A stretch of DNA of 64,000 bases from positions 186,001 through 250,000 of the forward strand of contig NZ_JACJSF010000001.1 in NCBI RefSeq assembly GCF_014698035.1. The letters are read 5' to 3'. Below the pieces are notes generated by a model. That model was not told the DNA's origin. It worked only from the letters and a program-made list of their open reading frames with translations, and searched no databases. Below are positions 22,622 through 31,187 of the stretch, piece by piece. The DNA comes from Desmonostoc muscorum FACHB-395 (GTDB lineage Bacteria; Cyanobacteriota; Cyanobacteriia; Cyanobacteriales; Nostocaceae). Both the position numbers and the translations under genes were made by a program. How positions within the stretch are numbered: position 1 is the first letter of the stretch; the number at the start of each line of letters is the position of its first letter.

Positions 22622-25069
22622 ATGTCATATACAGCCTACTTACGTTCGATTAAAAGTGAACTTCAGAGAACTGATAAAACTCAAAAAAGTCTACGGGTAA
22701 AAACTATCATAGAACAGTTTGGCTACCAGCGTAGAAGTCAATCATTTATAGATAATTTTAATACTGCTCTTGATGAATTGGGACTTTGTGCAAATCCTTG
22801 CTTGGATTTGTATATTCCGCTAGATACAAAAATCGCTATTTCTATTAAAGGTGTAGAAGCAATCGATAAAGTAGCTGAATTTGAATCAATTTCAGTCAAA
22901 CTACAAGAGGCAATCTCAGTCAAACATGATTTTTTCTACTACTTATTTGATTTTGGATCTGAACAAGAATATGAACGATTCCAAGCATGTTTAGATTCTC
23001 ATCAGCCAGTGGGTATTTTTTTGATTCCACAAGTAGAAGATTTTTTCTCTGATATTGTTGTCAAAATTTTTAATTATGAATTAATTAGAAAATATCAATA
23101 CGGAGGATATACTACTACTCCAAAATCTGCTACTAGAAAAATTCCTACAAGTCTTGCCTCAGATAAAGATTGTGACGATGAACAAGAAAATCCCATATCT
23201 GATGCTAACATTTTTCAATTTCATCGCTCAACCATGACCAGTATTATACTTGGGAATACTGGTTTAGAGTTGCTTGATTCGGAAAAATTTGATCAGCAGT
23301 TTGAACAAATATCTTTATCTGCCAATAAATATAATTCTGAACAGTTTTTTATTTTATTTCATTGTCCATCAGTATTAGAAATCCAAGCTCATCAGCAAGA
23401 AGATGCTTTAGGATACTTGGTAGATAGAGTTGCCAGTAAAATTCCTTTTACTTTTACTCTCAGATGTAAATACCCAAATGAAGCCTCTCTTGAGCATAAA
23501 GAAGAAGTATATGCTCATTTTCGCCTACTGCTAGAACTTCCATATTATCAAATAGAGGAAGATGATGCATCTTTGCGAGATTATTTTGTAGATTTGCAAA
23601 AGGCTCAGATACAGGCTGAATCACAGTTATTTTTAAAGATAAAACCCGAACATTTTTACAGTCTGAAATGGCAACAAGAAAGTAAAGAATATATCTATCT
23701 CAAGTATTTTGCTATTAAAACCTTAGAAAATCTAGGATATGAATTGTCTAATATTGGCTGTGAAGTTGAGTTGACCTCTAAGGATGAGGAAACACCAGAT
23801 GAAGATACATCAGATGATTATGAAGAGTATCAAAGTGAAATTATAGAAGTCTATGTAAAAAATCAGGTAGTGGTTGAAATAGAAACTCTCAAATACCAAG
23901 AATTTCAGGATAATAATCTCTTTTTAGATCCTCTTAAAAGAGTTTTGAGGAAATCAAAAGTATGGCCAAATAAGCTAGAAAGTCTTTGGTTGGTAATTCC
24001 CGGCTTTGAGATTGCCCGCAACTATTACCAACTAAAAAAAGCTAAGGAAATCTTAGAATATAAGTTATCTGGATATTATGGCGATCGCTTCCAGGTTGTA
24101 ATCATGGCTCCTGATTATGAAAAACACCAATTAGTCCCAGTATTATTTGATTCTATTGAATATCCATCTTTTGAGTATGGGGTTAAAAAACCTAGTTTAT
24201 TACAGGCATATCCAGTTACTAACCACGTTAAAGAATTTAAGCTGGACTTTAGCCAAGTAAAAGGACTAAACGAAGAAAAAGACAAACTAGATAAACTTCT
24301 CAAGCTGCAATCTAAGGGACACAATGGTTCAATTGGTGGAATTCTTTTCTATGGATTACCTGGATGTGGTAAAACTCTACTGGCAAATGCTTTTGCTAAT
24401 GAGTCTGGCAGATATTTCTTTAAATTCTCTCCTGCTGATATTGTCAGTGTTTGGATAGGTCAAAGTCAAAAAAATATTCGAGATATCTTTGCTCAAGCTA
24501 AGAAAAAAGCTCCTTCAGTTTTATTTATTGATGAGTTAGACAGTATTGGGTTTAATCGTAACGAAGACAACGCCCACACAGACCAAAAAGCAACTATTAA
24601 TCAATTACTCATAGAACTAAATAATCTTCAAAATAGTGACGTGATTGTAATAGCTGCTACTAATTATTTGAGTGGTATAGATAGTGCTTTGAAACGTTCT
24701 GGTAGATTGGATTGGAAGATTCCTATCTTTCCACCATCTCAAACAGAAAGAATAGAACTATTCATACACTACCTGTCAAAAATTGATATGAATCAGCTAG
24801 TTAACTTTGAAATGCTGGCAGAGAAAAGTATGAAGTTTACGTCATCAGATATCGAGTTAGTTTGTCGAGAAGTTAGAAATGCTATTCTTCTAGAAGAAAT
24901 AAGTTCAGCTTTAACAACTTCAGATGTAATTACTTACATCAATAATCTGCAAGATGGCGGCTTAAGTCTTAACCAAGAACAAGTGAATGAATTTATCGAA
25001 GAATGTAAAAGAATGAGTGTGAAGAATCCTAAATTAGAAACTCTGAAATTAGAATGGGATTTGTATTAG
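22622..25069 (+). CDS. AAA+ ATPase with a large uncharacterised N-terminal region
   Basis: 815 residues from ATG 22622, chosen for the AGAGG ribosome site; an upstream in-frame start at 22580 lacks one. The C-terminal third is a classic AAA module: Walker A GLPGCGKT at about 578-585, Walker B FIDELDSIG at about 633, sensor 1 AATNYLSG, arginine finger SGRLDWKIP, and a helical lid. The first 540 residues match no domain I recognise; they contain a strongly acidic stretch (DEETPDEDTSDDYEEYQSE). The AT-rich codon use differs from the neighbours. It could be a protein-remodelling ATPase of an accessory or defence function; this is not proven. Confidence 0.82.
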   Translation: MSYTAYLRSIKSELQRTDKTQKSLRVKTIIEQFGYQRRSQSFIDNFNTALDELGLCANPCLDLYIPLDTKIAISIKGVEAIDKVAEFESISVKLQEAISVKHDFFYYLFDFGSEQEYERFQACLDSHQPVGIFLIPQVEDFFSDIVVKIFNYELIRKYQYGGYTTTPKSATRKIPTSLASDKDCDDEQENPISDANIFQFHRSTMTSIILGNTGLELLDSEKFDQQFEQISLSANKYNSEQFFILFHCPSVLEIQAHQQEDALGYLVDRVASKIPFTFTLRCKYPNEASLEHKEEVYAHFRLLLELPYYQIEEDDASLRDYFVDLQKAQIQAESQLFLKIKPEHFYSLKWQQESKEYIYLKYFAIKTLENLGYELSNIGCEVELTSKDEETPDEDTSDDYEEYQSEIIEVYVKNQVVVEIETLKYQEFQDNNLFLDPLKRVLRKSKVWPNKLESLWLVIPGFEIARNYYQLKKAKEILEYKLSGYYGDRFQVVIMAPDYEKHQLVPVLFDSIEYPSFEYGVKKPSLLQAYPVTNHVKEFKLDFSQVKGLNEEKDKLDKLLKLQSKGHNGSIGGILFYGLPGCGKTLLANAFANESGRYFFKFSPADIVSVWIGQSQKNIRDIFAQAKKKAPSVLFIDELDSIGFNRNEDNAHTDQKATINQLLIELNNLQNSDVIVIAATNYLSGIDSALKRSGRLDWKIPIFPPSQTERIELFIHYLSKIDMNQLVNFEMLAEKSMKFTSSDIELVCREVRNAILLEEISSALTTSDVITYINNLQDGGLSLNQEQVNEFIEECKRMSVKNPKLETLKLEWDLY

Positions 25070-25086
25070 CAATAGCTCAATAAAAA

Positions 25087-25118
25087 TGGCGTAGGCGTAG
25101 CCCTTCGTAGACATCGCT
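25087..25118. repeat. Small dispersed repeat, copy 1 of an inverted pair
   Basis: GGCGTAGGCGTAGCCC on the left and CGTAGACATCGCTC on the right. An inverted copy lies at 26898-26931, on the other side of the hydrolase and VapBC-like genes. Confidence 0.8.
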
Positions 25119-25152
25119 CTTTTGGTAGTGTTGGAAAAATAACTTTAGGAAT

Positions 25153-26070
25153 ATGCGATATTTTACTAAAAAACTGCTACTAAGAAGCATCGGAGTTGTG
25201 GCGATCGCCTACATTTCAAGTTGTCTATTTTTGTTTGTTCGGCAGCGTTATTTGATATTTAGCCCCACTCCACAAATCTTAACGCTACCTAGTTCGCCCG
25301 ACTTTTTTATTCCTTACAAAGATGTGCGTTTACCTATTACTGGCTCTAATGAATATATACATGGTTGGTGGATTCCAGCACCATTACCAAAAGAGAAAGT
25401 TTCTTTAATTCCAAATGAGCCTGTAAAAATTTTAAAATCACCTAAAATATTTTTATACTTTTGTGGTGCTGCTAATAATAAAGGTTACTACAATTATATA
25501 GGCAGACTTCAAGCAATGCGACAGTTGGGGTTTTCTGTATTAGTGATTGACTACCGAGGTTATGGTAGTAGCAAAGGGAATTTTCCTAGTGAGTCTCAGC
25601 TTTATCAAGATAGTCAAATAGCCTGGAATTATTTAGTAAAAGTCCGCCAAATTCCCCCAGAGCAAATTGTCATTTACGGTGAATCAATGGGGGGAGCAGT
25701 TGCTATAAATTTGGCAGTAAAACATCCAGAAGCTAGCGGATTAATTGTGCAAAGCTCCTTTACATCAATGGCAGAGCAAATCAAATATAGAGATTGGTTA
25801 CGGATGTTTCCCATCGAGTTGCTGCTAACACAAAAGTTTGATTCTATTTCTAAAGTTCGTTCTCTACGTCTTCCCGTTTTATTTATTCATGGAACTGATG
25901 ACAGCATTGTTCCATCCTACATGAGTCAGCAGTTATATGATGCTGCCCCTGAACCCAAACAACTTTTATTAATTCCCAAAGGAAAACATGTCCAAATTTA
26001 TCAACCTGGAAGTAAATCGTATTTACAAGCAATTCAAAAGTTTATCCAAAAGATAGAGTCTCAAGAGTAA
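25153..26070 (+). CDS. Membrane-anchored alpha/beta hydrolase (S33-like)
   Basis: 305 residues. One N-terminal hydrophobic segment (SIGVVAIAYISSCLFLFV, about 12-29) is a signal anchor. The hydrolase domain shows VIDYRGYGSSKG, the nucleophile elbow YGESMGG (Ser178), the acid in HGTDDSIVP (about 253-261) and the base in KGKHVQIY. Such proteins are probably acyl or ester hydrolases facing outside. It stands 83 nt after the AAA gene on the same strand, with a small repeat between them. Confidence 0.85.
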   Translation: MRYFTKKLLLRSIGVVAIAYISSCLFLFVRQRYLIFSPTPQILTLPSSPDFFIPYKDVRLPITGSNEYIHGWWIPAPLPKEKVSLIPNEPVKILKSPKIFLYFCGAANNKGYYNYIGRLQAMRQLGFSVLVIDYRGYGSSKGNFPSESQLYQDSQIAWNYLVKVRQIPPEQIVIYGESMGGAVAINLAVKHPEASGLIVQSSFTSMAEQIKYRDWLRMFPIELLLTQKFDSISKVRSLRLPVLFIHGTDDSIVPSYMSQQLYDAAPEPKQLLLIPKGKHVQIYQPGSKSYLQAIQKFIQKIESQE

Positions 26071-26120
26071 GAAATAGATCCATCGGTATGGGCTTAAATC
26101 ATTGCTGCTGACTCAGAAGG

Positions 26121-26498
26121 CTACCAATTAATTACCGTTAAAATTGTTACCTTCGCAAACTCTTGATCGGCAGTCACTAAGGTAGCTAAATTTTGGATCG
26201 CCATTGCTGCAATAATTGCATCTGGTAGTTTCACCCGATATTGCTGGCGAATTTCAATGATTTTGTTAATCAAAACAGCATCACTCGCCACCAAACAGAT
26301 AACCTCAACTCGTTGCAAAAACTGCTCAAAAAGTTGACGATCTTCTTGACTCAGCCCAGAAAACGCCAGAAATTCAATTTGGCTAATAACTGAAACTCCA
26401 ATCCAATCAGCATCTTGAAGTAATTGAATAAGTTGAGAATTTCCTTGAAGCAGAGCCACTATCGCATTCGTATCCAACATGTAGCGATTACCATTCAT
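26121..26498 (-). CDS. PIN-domain ribonuclease toxin (VapC-like)
   Basis: 125 residues with the acidic active-site set of PIN nucleases: MLDTNAIVALL (Asp near 8), an EFLAFSG motif, LPDAIIAAMAI and VTADQEF. By family knowledge it cleaves RNA and is neutralised by the antitoxin encoded just upstream, with an 11-nt overlap. The complete set of motifs suggests it is active. Confidence 0.86.
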   Translation of the reverse strand: MNGNRYMLDTNAIVALLQGNSQLIQLLQDADWIGVSVISQIEFLAFSGLSQEDRQLFEQFLQRVEVICLVASDAVLINKIIEIRQQYRVKLPDAIIAAMAIQNLATLVTADQEFAKVTILTVINW

Positions 26499-26712
26499 CG
26501 CGTAGATTTCTCTGCATTGCTACCTCATCTCCCTGCCAAGTTAATCGCCCCACTAAATCGGAGAAATCATAACTAGGTTGCTGTTTTTTCTCTGACGAAA
26601 CTGGATTTAAAATAACTACAACGTTCACTTCCATCGCCGCTAACTGCGTTGGAATATTAAGATTTAAATATCCTGATTCATCGATTTTAGTTGTAAGTTT
26701 TAAAACTTCCAT
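26488..26712 (-). CDS. Antitoxin partner of the PIN toxin
   Basis: 74 residues from ATG 26712 (MEVLKLTTKIDESGYLNLNI). The N-terminus has the short beta pattern of AbrB-like or related antitoxins, and the C-terminus (DFSDLVGRLTWQGDEVAMQR, then NLRDEW) is the kind that wraps a PIN toxin. The overlap with the toxin gene supports the pairing. A longer frame to 26808 has no good start signal. Confidence 0.8.
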   Translation of the reverse strand: MEVLKLTTKIDESGYLNLNIPTQLAAMEVNVVVILNPVSSEKKQQPSYDFSDLVGRLTWQGDEVAMQRNLRDEW

Positions 26713-26897
26713 TGCCAAATAATTAGTAAACCTTATCTTTATATTGTCGCATTTTGCTGGGATGTAGACAAAGAATTGCTTATAAGCTAATGAGCATTTA
26801 AGTTGCATAACACCAGGGCTAAAGCCCTTACTACAAGCGAATCAGTCTGGAAAAATGACTGACGATTAGCTTAGTTGTTTAATATCTACTATAAAGA

Positions 26898-26931
26898 GCG
26901 ATGTCTACGACGGGCTACGCCTACGCTTCCC
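26898..26931. repeat. Small dispersed repeat, copy 2 of an inverted pair
   Basis: GAGCGATGTCTACGACGGGC followed by TACGCCTACGC is the reverse complement of the copy at 25087-25118 with one or two changes. Confidence 0.8.
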
Positions 26932-26995
26932 ACTCTCCATTTAAACTCAGTTTCGTAATCGGCGATCGCATTTCATACGTGTCTATTTAAGCCTT

Positions 26996-27208
26996 AGCGA
27001 ATGGAATGAGACTGTTGGCGAATTGATAAGGGGTCTAACCCCTCGCCCCAAATCCATCTTAAATTTCTTTAATTTCAGTGCGTTTCAACGCACTTTAGCT
27101 ATGGGCAATCAATTTATTGCAGGGCGGGAAAGCAACGTAAAACCAAAGGTTTAGGGGTGAGGGGTTTAACCCATCGTGAACTGACCAACAGTCTCATAGA
27201 ATTCGCTA
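26996..27208. mobile_element. MITE-like element, 213 bp
   Basis: Left end TAGCGAATGGAATGAGACTG and the inverted right end starting from TAGCGAATTCTATGAGACTG match over about 31 bp with few mismatches. The interior has inverted AACCCCTCGCCCC / GGGGTGAGGGGTT segments and no ORF. Confidence 0.72.
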
Positions 27209-27288
27209 CTACACAAACGAAGTCCACCTCCGTGGACTAAGAAAAAATCAATGGTTTTAACCCACGGAGGTGGGTTTTGACTGTGTAG
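27209..27288. repeat. 80-bp palindromic repeat
   Basis: CTACACA at the left and TGTGTAG at the right are inverted, with inner CCACCTCCGTGG / CCCACGGAGGTGGG. It abuts the MITE exactly. A partly related hairpin is at 18026-18045, where TGTGTAG also occurs nearby. Confidence 0.75.
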
Positions 27289-27396
27289 CCGCGACTTCCA
27301 GTCGCCCAGTGAGTAATAAATTAGACTTTTCAAACACCCTCTTAGAACTGCTATATGTCCGATTAAAATATGACTATAGTCATGACTATGGTTATT

Positions 27397-27627
27397 ATGA
27401 AATCAATTTCCAAAAGTAAACTCAAATCTCAACTTCTTGAGTTCTTACGACTTGTAGAGTCAGAGGGAGAAGAAATTATAGTTACCGATCGCGGTAAGCC
27501 AGTCGTGAAAATTTCCAAATACGCACAAACACCTTCAACAGAGGAGTTATTTGGGGAGATGCGCGGTAAAGTAAAGTACTTTGAGGATTTAACTACACCA
27601 ACCACTGCGGAATGGACACAATTGTGA
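27397..27627 (+). CDS. Phd/YefM-type antitoxin
   Basis: 76 residues from ATG 27397 (MKSISKSKLKSQLLEFLRLV); an upstream ATG at 27370 would add nine Met-rich residues. The motif IIVTDRGKPVVKISKY is characteristic of the Phd DNA-binding fold. The toxin gene overlaps it by 16 nt but is frameshifted, so this antitoxin appears orphaned. Confidence 0.85.
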   Translation: MKSISKSKLKSQLLEFLRLVESEGEEIIVTDRGKPVVKISKYAQTPSTEELFGEMRGKVKYFEDLTTPTTAEWTQL

Positions 27628-28006
27628 AGATAGTCCTTGACACTTGTGCCCTAATCTGGTGGAGTTTAGATCCAGCCAAACTTTCTGAACAAGCTAAAGA
27701 AGCGTGCAACCAGATGGAAAGGGATAAAAATGGTCTTGTTCCGTCTATAGCTATATGGGAAATTGCTTTAAAAATCAAAAATAAAAAACTGTCAATCTTA
27801 ACGAGTATGTAGTAACGCTGAAAAAGTCTAGTACTGTTCAGATTGTACCTATTGATGAAAATATTTGGATGGAAAGTGCCAATTTAGAATGGGGTCATCG
27901 AGATCCAGTAGATCGAGTTGTCGTCGCACTAGCCAGAAGTAATCAAGCTGCAATAATTACATCTGATAAAGAGATAGCAAACTTCTACCCAGAAGTAATT
28001 TGGTGA
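27612..28006 (+). pseudogene. PIN-domain toxin (VapC-like), frameshifted
   Basis: The first frame gives MDTIVKIVLDTCALIWWSLD to KIKNKKLSILTSM and stops at about 27812. The rest of the PIN domain continues one frame away from about 27797 (EYVVTLKKSSTVQIVPIDEN, then HRDPVDRVVVALARSNQA and ITSDKEI) to the TGA at 28004-28006. A single-base deletion near 27796 explains this. The protein would lose its second half, so the toxin should be inactive unless the shift is a sequencing error or is bypassed. Confidence 0.82.
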
Positions 28007-28022
28007 AGGTAAGAAAGATTGT

Positions 28023-29282
28023 TTAATCCATCGCCTTAATTTGCTGATTAGCTTCATTCTGTGCCTTAATCATCGCCTGCTTTAATGGTTGCTGCCCCAA
28101 CAAGGCGCTGATAAACTGATTCTCAAAGTTATTGACGATCGCACCTGGATATTTTCCCACCTGCCACGGTGTAGCATAATCTACTCCCGCCACTAATGGC
28201 GATCGCAGTGCATCTTGGTCATAGCCCAAATTCTTTGCCACTGATTTACGTGTTGGCAAAGCAAACCCTGTTCCTGTCCACTTCTGCATTCCTTCTTTAC
28301 CTGTGAGATAAGAAATCAACTCCCAGGCTTCGGCTTTGTGCTGTGCAAGATTATTCATCACGTAAGCAACTGTAAAAACCATCGTGCCTTTTTTGCCATT
28401 AATCGTAGGCACTGGTGCGGTAGCAAACTCTACTTGGGGAAAGGTTTCAGTTAAGTAAGGAATTGCCCAGTTACCCTCAATCACCATTGCCACTTTACTC
28501 TGACCAAACATTTCACTACCTGAGTTTGTCCCTACATCAGATTTTTGGGCAGAGGAACGGTCTTTTTGATACTGGTCTACTACTAACTCTAAACCTTTTA
28601 AACCTGCTTCACTGGCAAAGGTAGCATAACCATTTTGATCGATGAGTTGCCCACCAAAGGCTTTGATTTTATAAGCCTGACGTGCCAATTCGGGAATTTC
28701 CCCAAAGCCGTATTTGTTAAGTTTGCCTGTCAATTGTTTCGAGTAGTTACGTAATTCATCCCAAGTAGCTGGCGGATTACTCAACCCGGCGGCAGCAAAT
28801 GCTTTTTTATTATAAAACAGGGCAAGGGTGGAATAGTCTTTGGGAAGACCATAAATATGATTTTGATATTTGAAACTATCGAGTAGGGTATCTTCAAAAT
28901 CCGTTAGGTCAAATTCGGGGGTAATGTAACTTTCTAATGGTTCTAGGACATTCTGACTCATCAAGAAAGGAGCTTCTAGCGCATCGAGGTAAAAGACATC
29001 TGGCGCAGCTTCCCCAACTAAACGAGTTTTAATTACATCCATGTATTGGTCGGAAATTACCTCATATTTGACCTTAATAGTTGGATGTTGTACCTCAAAC
29101 TCTCGCAATACTTGTCTCAAGAGTTTTTGCTCAACAGGAGAACCTCCCCAGCCACTAAGTTTGATACTAACTGCGTTAGATGCTAAGGGTTTGCTTGGTA
29201 ATTGTAGACTTTGACAAGCAATAATAGCGATCGCGATCGCCATTACCAATCCCAAAAAATTAAATAGTCTTTTTTTGATCAC
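28023..29282 (-). CDS. Sugar ABC transporter substrate-binding lipoprotein
   Basis: 419 residues. The signal ends at lipobox IIAC (Cys23), so it is a lipid-anchored periplasmic protein. The fold is that of CUT1 binding proteins: SGWGGSPVEQKLLRQVLREF, APDVFYLDALEAPFL, GLPKDYSTLALFYNKKAF and KVAMVIEGNWAIPYL. It is the likely partner of the two permeases at 20536-22268, which have the same strand but lie 5.7 kb away beyond accessory genes. Confidence 0.9.
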   Translation of the reverse strand: MIKKRLFNFLGLVMAIAIAIIACQSLQLPSKPLASNAVSIKLSGWGGSPVEQKLLRQVLREFEVQHPTIKVKYEVISDQYMDVIKTRLVGEAAPDVFYLDALEAPFLMSQNVLEPLESYITPEFDLTDFEDTLLDSFKYQNHIYGLPKDYSTLALFYNKKAFAAAGLSNPPATWDELRNYSKQLTGKLNKYGFGEIPELARQAYKIKAFGGQLIDQNGYATFASEAGLKGLELVVDQYQKDRSSAQKSDVGTNSGSEMFGQSKVAMVIEGNWAIPYLTETFPQVEFATAPVPTINGKKGTMVFTVAYVMNNLAQHKAEAWELISYLTGKEGMQKWTGTGFALPTRKSVAKNLGYDQDALRSPLVAGVDYATPWQVGKYPGAIVNNFENQFISALLGQQPLKQAMIKAQNEANQQIKAMD

Positions 29283-29632
29283 TTGTACCTTCTGTTGTTA
29301 AGGAGTGATATTTTACTTATCTAAAATTTTTGTTGAAAATTGCAAGCTAGAATAACGAAAACTTATTAAAAATGCTATTAAAGAAGAATTCAGATGTCAG
29401 AATTCAGAAGTCAGAATGGGCTAAATGCCCCGCTCGCTAATGCTGCGCTATCCACTCTTTCGTGACGCTCGTAGACTCGCTATCGCTGCGCTATCAAAAT
29501 TCATTCTGTTAGCGGAAGCGGGGCGTTTAGCCCATTCTGGCTCCTGACTCCTGAATTCTATTTCTATAAAAGCATACTGAGTTCTTCGACAACCTGATTT
29601 ATGTCAGGATGCTTTACTCATAAACATACATT
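29283..29632. other. Intergenic region holding a palindromic repeat
   Basis: Apart from the element at 29386-29558 the region is AT-rich. It separates divergent genes and must contain both promoters. Confidence 0.6.
29386..29558. repeat. Composite palindromic repeat, about 173 bp
   Basis: The ends GAATTCAGATGTCAGAATTC and CTGGCTCCTGACTCCTGAAT are inverted and related to 8216-8440. Inside, GGGCTAAATGCCCCGC faces GCGGGGCGTTTAGCCC, with small dispersed repeats (GACGCTCGTAGACTCGCTAT) between them. Confidence 0.75.
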
Positions 29633-31054
29633 ATGGATTTTGTTCAGGTTGAAACAACTGCACCACTGGCTCTGGAAATTCCCCAGATTTCTTTACCACC
29701 AACAGCACTTTCTCCAACCTCTCGAATTCCCAAGGATGCAATTCGCACAAGTTTAAAAGCCTCCACTGCGGATTCTGTCTTAGCAGCAGTTTACTCTCTT
29801 GGAACTGGCGGAATTTTACTCAGCAATTTCTTGGTGGAACTGGGTGCTAGTCCAGTAGTATTTGGGATGCTTTGCTCTATCCCCATGTTGGTCAATCTGA
29901 TTCAGCCGTTGGGTGCTTACTTGTCTGAACGTAGCACGAGCCGCTTTCAATATTCTCTTCGGACACACGGAATTGGTCGGCTGCTATGGCTGGCTCTAGT
30001 AATTGGTATTGTAGGCGTAAGCTTGGAAGTGATTAATACTCACCAGCTAGTGATATTGACACTCGTGATTGTCCTATTCAGCAATCTTTTGGGAGGACTA
30101 GGAACCGCATCGTGGCTAAGTTGGGTTGCAATGATAGTTCCCCGGCGATTGCGAGGCAGGTATTTTGGGACACGCAATAGTGCTGCTAACCTCACTAATT
30201 TGGTTTGCGTACCAATGGCTGGTCTAGCTGTATCACATTGGTATGGTGGAACACTGCAAGGCTATGGGGTGATTCTGCTAATAAGCATTGTGTTGGGAAT
30301 TGCGGGATTGGGGTGTCAGTATTTCCAAGTGGATATGAATCCGCGATCGCAAAATAGTTATTATGGCAATTCAACTCAAACAAGTGAGATTCAGCCAGAG
30401 GTTGCAAAAGATGAATCTTCTGAAGTCACTCAATCAATTCATCCACTACAAAACCAATTAACTAATAGTGTTTGGAAAAACTCTAACTTTTTAAGATTTT
30501 TGCTGTATTTCAGCTTCTGGAATCTTGCTGTGAACCTCAGCGCTCCTTTTTTCAACCTCTATATGCTAGACACGCTGGATTTGGATGTCAGTTACGTGAC
30601 TATCTACAACAGCCTTCAGGCCGGGGCAACTTTGTTAATGCTTATTTTGTGGGGAAAATTAGCGGACAAGATAGGCAATCGTCCCATCCTCATCTGTATT
30701 GGAATTTTGGTTGCAGCTACACCACTATTATGGCTAGGGATTGGTGCTAATCGCTTTGATATTTGGTTGTGGCTACCTCTGTTACACATCTTGGCTGGAG
30801 GTACTTGGGCGGCGATTGACTTGTGCAGCAACAATATACAATTGGCGATCGCACCAATTAAAAATCAGTCTATCTATTTTGCGATCGCAGCTGCCGTCGC
30901 TGGAGGGAGTGGTGCTTTAGGCGCAACTATAGGCAGCTTCATCGTCCAATTTGCTCAATTTGGAGGCTTGGTAGGGTTGTTTGCCCTCTCTAGTCTATTT
31001 CGACTAGCAGCACTTGTTCCACTCGTTTTTGTCAAAGAGCCGATGAGAGGATAA
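29633..31054 (+). CDS. MFS transporter
   Basis: 473 residues with about 12 membrane helices in two halves split by a polar loop near residues 240-285. The inter-helix motif GKLADKIGNRPIL (about 345) is the MFS A-motif in the second half. No substrate motif recognised. It converges with accD. Confidence 0.83.
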   Translation: MDFVQVETTAPLALEIPQISLPPTALSPTSRIPKDAIRTSLKASTADSVLAAVYSLGTGGILLSNFLVELGASPVVFGMLCSIPMLVNLIQPLGAYLSERSTSRFQYSLRTHGIGRLLWLALVIGIVGVSLEVINTHQLVILTLVIVLFSNLLGGLGTASWLSWVAMIVPRRLRGRYFGTRNSAANLTNLVCVPMAGLAVSHWYGGTLQGYGVILLISIVLGIAGLGCQYFQVDMNPRSQNSYYGNSTQTSEIQPEVAKDESSEVTQSIHPLQNQLTNSVWKNSNFLRFLLYFSFWNLAVNLSAPFFNLYMLDTLDLDVSYVTIYNSLQAGATLLMLILWGKLADKIGNRPILICIGILVAATPLLWLGIGANRFDIWLWLPLLHILAGGTWAAIDLCSNNIQLAIAPIKNQSIYFAIAAAVAGGSGALGATIGSFIVQFAQFGGLVGLFALSSLFRLAALVPLVFVKEPMRG

Positions 31055-31082
31055 GGGAGCAGGGGGCAGGGGAGCAGGGAGC

Positions 31083-31160
31083 AGGGGACAAGGGGACAAG
31101 AGGTGAGAACTTGAAACAAGTCTTTCCCCTTGTCCCCAATTCTCCTTGTCCCCTTGTCCT
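31083..31160. repeat. G-rich/C-rich inverted repeat, second copy
   Basis: It shares GGTGAGAACTTGAAACAAGT and the flanking GGGGACAAG / TTGTCCCC units with 14085-14160. It again lies between two converging genes (MFS transporter and accD). Confidence 0.78.
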
Positions 31161-31187
31161 CTTCCCAATATCCCCATTCCCCACGTT

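Larger units (their letters stand above)
26713..27396. other. Repeat-filled spacer between two toxin-antitoxin loci
   Basis: No gene. It contains the small repeat at 26898-26931, a MITE-like element (26996-27208), the directly adjoining palindromic repeat (27209-27288), and short AT-rich flanks. Confidence 0.75.
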
